8,127 bases of DNA from positions 5,698 through 13,824 of the forward strand of contig JAHFRO010000058.1 in NCBI GenBank assembly GCA_023266245.1, written 5' to 3'. This document shows, in pieces, positions 1 through 5,380 of this stretch. Under the pieces are notes generated by a model. That model saw only the letters and a list, made by a program, of their open reading frames with translations, was not told the DNA's origin and did no database searches. Source of the stretch: Betaproteobacteria bacterium (GTDB lineage: Bacteria > Pseudomonadota > Gammaproteobacteria > Burkholderiales > SG8-41). Each line of letters starts with the position of its first letter. Position 1 is the first letter of the stretch. Position numbers and translations under genes: made by a program.

Positions 1-8
1 TGCCCGCA

Positions 9-260
9 GCCTCAGACCGGCTATCGGCAAGGTCTTAACTCTGCGGTGTCAGCTGCCTCGCACGCCTCCGCGGTCGCACCCGCAAGCGGGCACCTACTCC
101 ACGCTCCGGCGTGCCCTCCTTGGTCGCATCCCCGCGAACAACTCTCAGCCGGCGTGCGCGGCCTCTGAACCGCCATCGGCAAGTATCCAAACCCGTCGCG
201 TCGGCCGCCTGCGCGTCTCCAGGGTCGGATCCCCTAAAGGGGCCCCTCCTCCACCCTACG
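9..260. repeat. Two diverged ~100-bp direct repeats with hairpins
   Basis: Positions 9-108 and 161-260 align over about 100 bp at roughly 70% identity by eye, with two one-base offsets, giving a period of about 152 bp. Shared blocks include ATCGGCAAG near the left end and CTCCAC near the right end. Each copy has a small hairpin at the same place: CCCG-CAAG-CGGG at 79-90 and CCCC-TAAA-GGGG at 231-242. The fourth stem pair changes from G-C to C-G, so pairing is kept although the bases differ. No convincing gene lies in 1-265; the short plus-strand frame from 111 lacks a ribosome binding site and runs antisense into dodecin. On the minus strand the repeats lie just downstream of dodecin, so they could act in mRNA 3'-end formation, or belong to a dispersed repeat family or an array continuing past the left edge. 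Function is unknown. Confidence 0.5.
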
Positions 261-265
261 ACGCG

Positions 266-490
266 CTACCCCTCGTACTTGAACGAGAGAGCAACCCGTG
301 CACGGTAGGCGACGACCTTGCCGTTCTCGACGACCAGGTCGGTCTTGGTCACTTCCGCGACGCGCAGGTCGCGCAACGTGCGCGCTGCGGTCCGCACCGC
401 GTTGCGCGCGGCATCCTCCCAAGAATTCCTGCTGGTACCGACCAGTTCTGTGATGCGGTAGACGCTCCCCATGCCTTTGCCCTTTGCCAT
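266..490 (-). CDS. Dodecin family flavin-binding protein
   Basis: This 74-residue protein has the full length of a dodecin, a small protein that forms a hollow dodecamer and stores or buffers flavins (FMN, riboflavin) in the cytoplasm. Family signatures are clear: VYRITELVGTS at 10-20, Trp24 in NSWEDAARNAV (the aromatic position that stacks on flavin in characterised dodecins), a helix through about residue 42, then the strands VAEVTKTDLVVENGKV and AYRARVALSFKYEG. The ATG at 490 follows an AAGGAGG Shine-Dalgarno sequence about 6 bases upstream, which settles the start. A longer overlapping frame reaching 554 is a shadow. The gene lies downstream of aas on the same strand with a 123-base gap holding its own candidate promoter, so it is probably transcribed alone as well as by read-through. 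The family call is secure; the bound ligand is not shown by sequence. Confidence 0.93.
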   Translation of the reverse strand: MAKGKGMGSVYRITELVGTSRNSWEDAARNAVRTAARTLRDLRVAEVTKTDLVVENGKVVAYRARVALSFKYEG

Positions 491-504
491 AACCCCTCCT
501 TGCG
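491..504 (-). promoter_or_regulatory. Dodecin ribosome binding site
   Basis: On the minus strand AAGGAGGGG stands a few bases before the ATG at 490. It is a near-perfect Shine-Dalgarno sequence and selects the 74-residue reading frame. Confidence 0.75.
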
Positions 505-549
505 GTTGGTGACTGCCGCCGGCGCATGCCGCTCCCGGCGGGCATCACC

Positions 550-577
550 ATCATAGCACCGCGGAGATCGAAGTCAG
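550..577 (-). promoter_or_regulatory. Candidate sigma-70 promoter for dodecin
   Basis: On the minus strand TATGAT (550-555) matches the -10 consensus at five of six bases and is preceded by TGC, an extended -10. CTGACT (572-577) matches four of six -35 bases with a 16-base spacer. Transcription would start near 543 and leave a leader of about 50 bases before the dodecin ATG. The prediction rests on sequence match alone. Confidence 0.42.
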
Positions 578-613
578 GGCCGGCGGGAAAGCTGCGCGCC
601 TGCCTAGAGACTC

Positions 614-2764
614 TTACCGTGGTGCGTGGACGGCGTTCGCTTCCACTATGGCCTTGAGCTTGACGTAATCGGTCTTGCCGCTGCCGAGCAGCGGCAGCTC
701 GCTTACGTGCACGATGCGCCGCGCGACCGCGAGGTCCTGTGCCCCCAGCTCGCGCGCCGCCCGCTGCAGCGCGATGCGATCGAGCCCGGGTTCGGTGGTG
801 AACAGCACCGTGCTCTCGCCCGTCTGCGGGATGAGCTCGATCGTCGCGGCGTGCTGGTGGGCTGGCGATGCGTGGTGGGCGATGCGCTCGACGTCCTCGA
901 GCGAAACCATTTCTCCCGCGATCTTGGCAAAGCGCTTGACGCGGCCGTGAATGGTGACGAAACCGTCGTCGTCCACCTCCACCACGTCACTCGTGTTGTA
1001 CCATCCCGCCCCGACTTCGGACCGGGGTGCATGCAGCACGCCGGGCTCCTCATAGAAGTAGTAACCACGCATCAGGTTCGGGCCGCGCACGTGCAGCACC
1101 CCCCCGTTTTCGATTCCCGGCACCTTGATCACGCGGTACTCGATCCCGGGCAGGAAGCGCCCGACAGTGCCCTCCTTGTAGGCGAGCGGAGTGTTCAGCG
1201 TCAGCACCGGTGCACATTCGGTGGTGCCATAGCCCTCCATGATGCGCAGCCCGAATTTGTGCAGCCACAGGCTCGCTACCTCGGGATTGAGCTTTTCCGC
1301 ACCCGACACCACGACGCGCACCTTGTAAAAGTCGTAGGGATGAGCCTGGCGGGCGTAATGTCCGAGGAAGGTGCTGGTGCCGAAGACATAGGTGCAGTCG
1401 TGCGCGTAGGCGATCTCCGGTATCGCGCGGTAATGCAGCGGAGTGGTGTAGAGGAAGACGCGCGTGCCGGTCACGAGCGGCATCAGCGTACAGGCGGTCA
1501 GGCTGTAGGAGTGATACATCGGCAACGCGTTCAGGAACCGGTCGTTGGGCCCGAAGTCGATGGCCGTGCGCATCTGCGCGATGTTGGCAAGAATCGCGTC
1601 ATGGGATAGCGCCACGCCCTTTGGCCGCGCCTCCGAGCCCGAGGTGAAAAGCACCACCGCCGTGTCGGCGGGATCGGCGCGCCTGATCGCCGCGCGCGGC
1701 CGCCACAGCGCAAAGCACACCAGCCACAGCTTGTCGGCCAGCGTGAGGCCCGCGCGCAGGTCCTCGACAAAAACCAGGTTGACGCCGGAGAACGCCTTCA
1801 CCGCGGCATCGAGACGCGCGAGCTCGATGAAACGGCGCGAGGTGATGACGGTCTTCACTTTCGCCGCCACGCATGCCGCCGCCATCGCCGCGGGACCGGC
1901 GGTGTAATTGATCATCGCCGGCACCCGTCGCATGGCGGACAGTCCCAGCAGCAGGCACACGGTGGTGCTGATGTTGGGCATCAGCACGCCGACGGTATCG
2001 CCTTCGGCAGAAACGCGTGTCGCCAGCCGTCCGAGCGCCAGGCTGACCTTGAGCAGATCGCCGTAGGATTCGGGTGTGCGGCGCGCGTCCTCGATGATGC
2101 GCGTCGCACGGCCGTGCGTATCGATCGCTGACAGAAACGCCTCATAAAGGGTCTGCCGCGTGCGCGCCGCAAACGCCATGCGCTGCATGACCTTGAGCAT
2201 CTCGTCGGCGAGACGCCGGCGCCGTTGCTTCCCCCTGAGCGGCGGGATCGCGGGCAGCCTCACCACCGGCTGGATGGTGAGCGTCACGCACGGCCGCCAG
2301 CGTTTGGGAAAGTTGCCGGCCACGCTCGAGAAGCGCGAGAGCAGCGTTCCCCGTATCACCACCGGAATGATGTCGGCGTCGCAGCGCGCCGCGATGATCG
2401 CCGCAGCGTCGTAGACCTTCATCAAAGCCCCGGTGGTGGAAGGGCGACCTTCCGGAAAGACCGCCACCGCTCCGCCACGCTGGACGGTCCGTACTAGACG
2501 TTTGACCTCGAGGGGGCGCGCCGGCTCGATCGCGACATGTGGCAGGCGCGCGATCAGCCAGCGCAGGAAAGGGTGCTTGAGATCGTCGCGCGACACCGCA
2601 ACGGTGACGTCCACCGGCAGGAACAGGGTGAGCAGGACGCTGTCGAGGGCCGACTCATGGTTGGCGACGATGAGCGGCCGGGGGGCCCTCAGCGGGCTGC
2701 TATCCCCCTCCACTTTCACCTTGAAAAACAGCCGCAGCAGAAAGCGGAAAAGTACGTGTATCAC
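614..2764 (-). CDS. aas: Bifunctional lysophospholipid acyltransferase / acyl-ACP synthetase
   Basis: At 716 residues it has the length and domain order of E. coli Aas (about 719), an inner-membrane enzyme that activates free fatty acids to acyl-ACP with ATP and re-acylates 2-acyl-lysophosphatidylethanolamine. The N-terminal PlsC-type domain has NHESALD at 35-41 (catalytic His36-x4-Asp41) and FPEGRPSTTG at 103-112. The adenylate-forming domain has the P-loop LFTSGSEARPKG (372-383), GYGTTE (511-516), WYNTSD (588-593, with Ser where TGD is usual), GRVKRFAKIAGEMVSLEDVE (607-626) and the C-terminal GSGKTDY with Lys697. The start is GTG at 2764: an in-frame TAA lies three codons upstream and the N-terminus lines up with E. 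coli Aas. No good ribosome binding site is visible. It is divergent from the DSF synthase gene, so it could supply or recycle acyl-ACP for it; that link is inference. Confidence 0.93.
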   Translation of the reverse strand: MIHVLFRFLLRLFFKVKVEGDSSPLRAPRPLIVANHESALDSVLLTLFLPVDVTVAVSRDDLKHPFLRWLIARLPHVAIEPARPLEVKRLVRTVQRGGAVAVFPEGRPSTTGALMKVYDAAAIIAARCDADIIPVVIRGTLLSRFSSVAGNFPKRWRPCVTLTIQPVVRLPAIPPLRGKQRRRRLADEMLKVMQRMAFAARTRQTLYEAFLSAIDTHGRATRIIEDARRTPESYGDLLKVSLALGRLATRVSAEGDTVGVLMPNISTTVCLLLGLSAMRRVPAMINYTAGPAAMAAACVAAKVKTVITSRRFIELARLDAAVKAFSGVNLVFVEDLRAGLTLADKLWLVCFALWRPRAAIRRADPADTAVVLFTSGSEARPKGVALSHDAILANIAQMRTAIDFGPNDRFLNALPMYHSYSLTACTLMPLVTGTRVFLYTTPLHYRAIPEIAYAHDCTYVFGTSTFLGHYARQAHPYDFYKVRVVVSGAEKLNPEVASLWLHKFGLRIMEGYGTTECAPVLTLNTPLAYKEGTVGRFLPGIEYRVIKVPGIENGGVLHVRGPNLMRGYYFYEEPGVLHAPRSEVGAGWYNTSDVVEVDDDGFVTIHGRVKRFAKIAGEMVSLEDVERIAHHASPAHQHAATIELIPQTGESTVLFTTEPGLDRIALQRAARELGAQDLAVARRIVHVSELPLLGSGKTDYVKLKAIVEANAVHAPR

Positions 2765-2793
2765 AATAACTTAACGGACATACTTAAACTTAC

Positions 2794-2822
2794 TTTTTAA
2801 CTGTTAATCCCGTCCGCGTCAA
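2794..2822 (-). promoter_or_regulatory. Candidate sigma-70 promoter for aas
   Basis: On the minus strand TTGACG (2817-2822) matches the -35 consensus at five of six bases. After a 17-base spacer, TAAAAA (2794-2799) matches four of six -10 bases. Transcription would start near 2787, leaving a leader of only about 23 bases before the GTG, in keeping with the weak ribosome binding site. The 11-base palindrome TTAACTGTTAA (2797-2807) overlaps the -10 and spacer and could be a repressor site; no known regulator's consensus was recognised in it. Confidence 0.45.
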
Positions 2823-2854
2823 ACCCTGCGGGCGGGCTGCTCACGATCGCCCGG

Positions 2855-2877
2855 GTGCCTTGCAGTGCACAAGGCGC
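2855..2877. promoter_or_regulatory. Inverted repeat GCCTTG-N7-CAAGGC
   Basis: The arms GCCTTG (2857-2862) and CAAGGC (2870-2875) are exact, and the next two outer positions pair once. The loop CAGTGCA is itself partly symmetric. It is the only GC-rich palindrome in the control region. It could be an operator or a small RNA hairpin; no run of T follows it, so it is not a typical terminator. Confidence 0.35.
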
Positions 2878-2934
2878 AACAACCGGTTGGGAGATTTTCA
2901 ATCGGCAGGGTGTTGGAGCATAATCATTACCCCC

Positions 2935-2994
2935 TGTTTTTAAAACATAAAAGAAAAATCTATCAAAATGTTAGATTTGCTTTTTAGAAAAAGC
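2935..2994. promoter_or_regulatory. Cluster of three AT-rich palindromes
   Basis: Three palindromes lie within 60 bases: TGTTTTTAAAACA (2935-2947); AAATCTA-N9-TAGATTT (arms 2956-2962 and 2972-2978); and GCTTTTTAGAAAAAGC (2979-2994, seven-base arms around AG). The last two abut. Exact seven-base arms repeated this closely are more than AT-rich background usually gives, and the position 80-140 bases before rpfF suits operators. No regulator can be named. A MerR-type site is conceivable because a MerR-headed protein is encoded downstream. Confidence 0.4.
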
Positions 2995-3012
2995 TGCCAT
3001 TAAATTGAAGTG

Positions 3013-3026
3013 CTGATTTGCATCAC
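3013..3026. promoter_or_regulatory. FNR/CRP-family-like box upstream of rpfF
   Basis: CTGATTTGCATCAC fits the FNR/Anr/Dnr consensus TTGAT-N4-ATCAA at eight of ten defined bases; only the outermost base of each arm differs. It is centred near 3019.5, about 56 bases before the rpfF ATG. A class II activator site would put the transcription start near 3061. No strong -10 lies where it would then be needed, so the site is tentative. Confidence 0.25.
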
Positions 3027-3064
3027 GCCGTCGTTTTCTTAACCAGTTCCATTTTTTCTCTCGG

Positions 3065-3075
3065 GGAGAAACATC
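3065..3075 (+). promoter_or_regulatory. rpfF ribosome binding site
   Basis: GGAG at 3065-3068 lies seven bases before the ATG at 3076. It matters because it supports translation of the unusual repeated N-terminus rather than a start after it. Confidence 0.65.
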
Positions 3076-4056
3076 ATGGAAATGCTCGTCCCAGCTGCGG
3101 TACTCGAAGTGCGTCAACACCCCGCACGCCAACTCAAGCTCGTCCCGGCTGCGGTACTGGAAGCGCGTCAACTACCTGCAAGCCAACCTCATACCAACGG
3201 TATCGAATTCAACTTTTCGCCACAGTTGCGCGTCCACTTCGACAAGCAGACGCGGGCGATGTGGTCGCGCTGGGCGCCGGAGCCGCGCCCGTGCTTCAAT
3301 CCGGCTCTGCTCGCCGCCATCCGCGCCTACTACGACTTCCTGGGCGCGAGCGGCGCGCGGGTCGATTGCTACGGGGAAGAACACCCGATCGAGTACGTGG
3401 TGCTGGCTTCGGCCACGCCCGGCGTGTTCAACCTCGGCGGCGACCTTGACCTGTTCAAGCAGCTGATCGACGTGCGCGATCGCCAAGGCCTGCTGCGTTA
3501 CGGGCGCGCGTGCATCAACGTGCTCTTCCGCAATTACATCGGGCACGAGCTGCCCGTCACCACTATCTCGCTAGTGCAGGGAGAGTGCCTCGGCGGCGGA
3601 TTCGAGGCGGCGCTGTCGAGCGACGTCATTATCGCCGAAAAAAGCGCGCACTTCGGATTCCCGGAGATCCTGTTCAACCTCTTCCCCGGGATGGGCGCCT
3701 ACTCCTTCCTGGAGCGCAGAGTCGGCCAGAAAGGGGCCGAAGAGGTCATCACCAGCGGCAAGATCTACAGCGCGGAGGAAATGGTCGCGCTCGGCGTGAT
3801 CGACCTGGCGGTGGAAGACGGCCAGGGTGAAGACGAAGTGGCTGCCCTGATCAAGCGCCGCGCGCGCGGCCGAAACGGATTGAGCGCGCTTGCGGCGGTG
3901 CGGCGGCGCGTGCATCGGATCGACTTCGAGGAGCTGCTCGACATCGTGCAGATCTGGGTCGACAGCGCGCTCCGGCTCAACCCACGCGACCTGAAGCTCA
4001 TGCACCGGCTGGTTTCGCGCCAGAACGGCCTCGGCGAATCGCAGCAGGTTCACTAA
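3076..4056 (+). CDS. rpfF: RpfF-like DSF synthase (crotonase fold)
   Basis: This 326-residue protein belongs to the enoyl-CoA hydratase/isomerase fold and specifically to the RpfF group, cytoplasmic enzymes that dehydrate 3-hydroxyacyl-ACP and cleave the thioester to release cis-2-unsaturated fatty acid signals (DSF, BDSF). RpfF hallmarks are VFNLGGDLDLF (117-127, oxyanion hole), SLVQGECLGGGFEAALSS (165-182) with Glu177, and FGFPEILFNLFPGMGAYSF (193-211) with Glu197. The two glutamates are 20 residues apart, like the catalytic Glu141 and Glu161 of Xanthomonas RpfF. The tail IWVDSALRLNPRDLKLMHRLV also fits. The N-terminus is about 35 residues longer than Xanthomonas RpfF and consists of an 18-residue tandem repeat (residues 4-21 and 22-39). 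A GGAG site supports the ATG at 3076. It heads a plus-strand gene run and is divergent from aas. A generic enoyl-CoA hydratase is unlikely given the RpfF-specific motif around Glu197. Confidence 0.88.
   Translation: MEMLVPAAVLEVRQHPARQLKLVPAAVLEARQLPASQPHTNGIEFNFSPQLRVHFDKQTRAMWSRWAPEPRPCFNPALLAAIRAYYDFLGASGARVDCYGEEHPIEYVVLASATPGVFNLGGDLDLFKQLIDVRDRQGLLRYGRACINVLFRNYIGHELPVTTISLVQGECLGGGFEAALSSDVIIAEKSAHFGFPEILFNLFPGMGAYSFLERRVGQKGAEEVITSGKIYSAEEMVALGVIDLAVEDGQGEDEVAALIKRRARGRNGLSALAAVRRRVHRIDFEELLDIVQIWVDSALRLNPRDLKLMHRLVSRQNGLGESQQVH
3085..3192 (+). repeat. 54-bp tandem repeat inside the rpfF 5' end
   Basis: Two 54-bp units (3085-3138 and 3139-3192) are about 80% identical; the first 32 bases differ at only three positions. 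They encode LVPAAVLEVRQHPARQLK and LVPAAVLEARQLPASQPH in frame. The unit length is a multiple of three, so the duplication preserves the reading frame. The segment appears to account for the whole N-terminal extension relative to Xanthomonas RpfF. Confidence 0.8.
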
Positions 4057-4090
4057 TACCAACCTATTTATCGCCGAGCAGAAAAGATAG

Positions 4091-4102
4091 AGGAGAAATC
4101 CA
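4091..4102 (+). promoter_or_regulatory. Ribosome binding site of the lipase-like gene
   Basis: AGGAG at 4091-4095 lies seven bases before the ATG at 4103, within an AT-rich 46-base gap after rpfF. It is the strongest plus-strand site in the window and fixes the start. Confidence 0.7.
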
Positions 4103-5305
4103 ATGACCCGCCTGATCGAATATTCCCTGGCGCGTGATGTCGCAGAACGGGTGTACAGTGGGAAATCAGCCCTTCCTGCTGGCTGGGAGCTCGATACGAG
4201 CTTTAACCCGAACGCCGTTACCGATGGGACTGGCGTTCCCGGCGAGCTGCATCAAGGCAGCGGCTTCTATGCCTACGCTCTAAGACCAACGATCGCTAAT
4301 ACCAGCGAGGCACAGAACGTGCGCATCCTTGCTATTCGTGGTACTGAGCGAAAGAAGCCTTCAGATCTCTATGCTGATGTGAGTGACATTGGAAAATCCC
4401 AGTTTGACGGCGCTTCATCGGTCATTAACAGTTGGCTTGCCAGGCATCTTGTTGCAGGTAGAAACATCGAGTTGATCGGCCATAGCCTGGGCGGTGCATT
4501 GGTTCAATGGGCGGCCAATGACACCAACCTGATTTCCGAGGCGAACGCCACGTCCGTCCTGTCTATTGGGCGTAACCTTCCAGACCCAAATGTTCCGGGT
4601 TCAACCAGTCATCCGAAATTTGTGATCAAACCCTCTCAGCTCCATTTCTATACTTTCAACGCTCCCGGTATCACGCTGTCGCCTAGCGCGGTTGCACCTT
4701 CAGACAAGACTTCCATCGTAAACGGCGAACACCACGTCATTGCATTAAAGCTTTCGTTTCCCGCTCCTATTCTGAAGGGCGATGCGATTCACTTACTGGG
4801 CGGCTCCCCTGTTGGTGGGGGAGTCGTTGCGCATAGGGTTAATTTTGCTGCTGTGGGCCACTCCGGCTGGTTTGCTCACGCGATCAACAGGCCGACTTGG
4901 TGGGATGAACCCATCGATCCTGGTTATGTGCCGCCTTTCCCGGCTGACTTTCAGGTGGCCCAGGCGGTCGGACGATTTGTCACCGATTTGTTTGATGCCA
5001 ACGGCCAGTGGGACAGCGAGCTTGCAGCGTCGGTGAAACTCGTCATCTTCTTTGCAGTTGCTGCGACGGTCGGGCTTCCATTCCAACTGGGAGACAAACT
5101 CCGCGATCTGATAAAGGGGGTCGCGGCATTCAGCGTAGAACTCGTGTCTTCTCTTTGTCGGGCGGTAAGCAATGTCAGTCAGGGCGCGAGTGATTTTCTT
5201 TCCGGGGCGGCGACCGCTTTTGAAAGCTTTCTTAAGGGCACCGCCAAATCTGTCGAGATCGTGCGCCTGGCGCTTCGCCCGTACGCGGCGGCTCTGATAC
5301 ACTGA
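4103..5305 (+). CDS. Class-3 lipase-like alpha/beta hydrolase
   Basis: The 400-residue product has the core of a class-3 lipase: a strand ending ILAIRGTE (75-82), the nucleophile elbow IELIGHSLGGALVQWAA (122-138) with Ser128, FYTFNAPG (182-189), then KGDAIHLLGG (225-234) with Asp227 as likely acid, and GHSGWFAHAI (252-261) with His253 or His259 as likely base. The family hydrolyses ester bonds in glycerolipids; the true substrate is unknown. There is no signal peptide. After about residue 285 the protein leaves the hydrolase core: residues 311-329 form a hydrophobic stretch that could insert in or lie on a membrane, followed by an Ala/Ser-rich helical tail. The gene starts 46 bases after rpfF and ends 75 bases before the c-di-GMP gene, so it may share their transcript. 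Its GC is clearly lower (several 60-base rows near 47-48%, against about 75% in a row of rpfF), suggesting horizontal gain. A secreted lipase effector is a less supported alternative. Confidence 0.75.
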   Translation: MTRLIEYSLARDVAERVYSGKSALPAGWELDTSFNPNAVTDGTGVPGELHQGSGFYAYALRPTIANTSEAQNVRILAIRGTERKKPSDLYADVSDIGKSQFDGASSVINSWLARHLVAGRNIELIGHSLGGALVQWAANDTNLISEANATSVLSIGRNLPDPNVPGSTSHPKFVIKPSQLHFYTFNAPGITLSPSAVAPSDKTSIVNGEHHVIALKLSFPAPILKGDAIHLLGGSPVGGGVVAHRVNFAAVGHSGWFAHAINRPTWWDEPIDPGYVPPFPADFQVAQAVGRFVTDLFDANGQWDSELAASVKLVIFFAVAATVGLPFQLGDKLRDLIKGVAAFSVELVSSLCRAVSNVSQGASDFLSGAATAFESFLKGTAKSVEIVRLALRPYAAALIH

Positions 5306-5336
5306 CATGAAACGCGCACCCTCACAAAGGCTCGCG

Positions 5337-5363
5337 GCAGGCGGCTGTGACGGGCACGCCTGC
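5337..5363 (+). promoter_or_regulatory. Hairpin GCAGGCG-N13-CGCCTGC before the c-di-GMP gene
   Basis: Exact seven-base GC-rich arms (5337-5343 and 5357-5363) enclose 13 bases and end eight bases before the GGAGG ribosome binding site of the next gene. No T run follows, so it is not a normal intrinsic terminator. It could attenuate translation, stabilise the 5' end of a processed mRNA, or be a DNA operator, for instance for the MerR head encoded just downstream. Confidence 0.4.
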
Positions 5364-5370
5364 GCAACAG

Positions 5371-5380
5371 GGAGGTCAGC
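5371..5380 (+). promoter_or_regulatory. Ribosome binding site selecting a TTG start
   Basis: GGAGG at 5371-5375 is five bases before TTG at 5381. The next in-frame candidate, ATG at 5396, is 20 bases from it, too far for normal initiation. The site therefore argues for the rarer TTG codon, although the five added residues lie outside the HTH domain. Confidence 0.65.

Larger units (their letters stand above)
2765..3075. promoter_or_regulatory. AT-rich divergent control region between aas and rpfF
   Basis: These 311 bases hold no gene and are visibly richer in A and T than the flanking coding DNA, especially 2930-3010. They contain the aas promoter candidate, several palindromes listed separately, an FNR/CRP-like box and the rpfF ribosome binding site. 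A plus-strand promoter is not obvious. Weak candidates for rpfF are TTTTCA (2895-2900) with CATAAT (2919-2924), spacer 18, and TTGCTT (2977-2982) with TTAAAT (3000-3005), spacer 17, which overlaps a palindrome. The number of palindromes suggests that one or both genes are regulated here. Confidence 0.6.

Noticed and set aside
1..265. Integron attC sites or a tRNA gene in the left repeats
   Set aside because: No attC core sites or integrase and no cloverleaf were found; the stems are only four pairs long.
111..308. Plus-strand small open frame in the left repeats
   Set aside because: Arg/Pro-rich composition, no ribosome binding site, and it runs antisense into dodecin. It is better explained by the noncoding repeats.
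626..1609. Plus-strand open frame (327 residues) inside aas
   Set aside because: It is antisense to the strongly matched adenylate-forming domain and shows no motif.
2765..3075. A c-di-GMP riboswitch in the rpfF leader
   Set aside because: The conserved bases of the GEMM-I and GEMM-II classes were looked for and not seen; only palindromes are present.
3085..3192. Possible two-unit CRISPR-like array (about 33-base repeat, 21-base spacer)
   Set aside because: The repeats are imperfect, the intervening pieces resemble each other, and the whole lies in frame inside rpfF after a good ribosome binding site. It is a coding duplication.
3076..4056. Plain enoyl-CoA hydratase of beta-oxidation
   Set aside because: The motif FPEILFNLFPGMGAYSF with both glutamates, and the whole C-terminal half, match RpfF-type synthases. 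No beta-oxidation genes are nearby.
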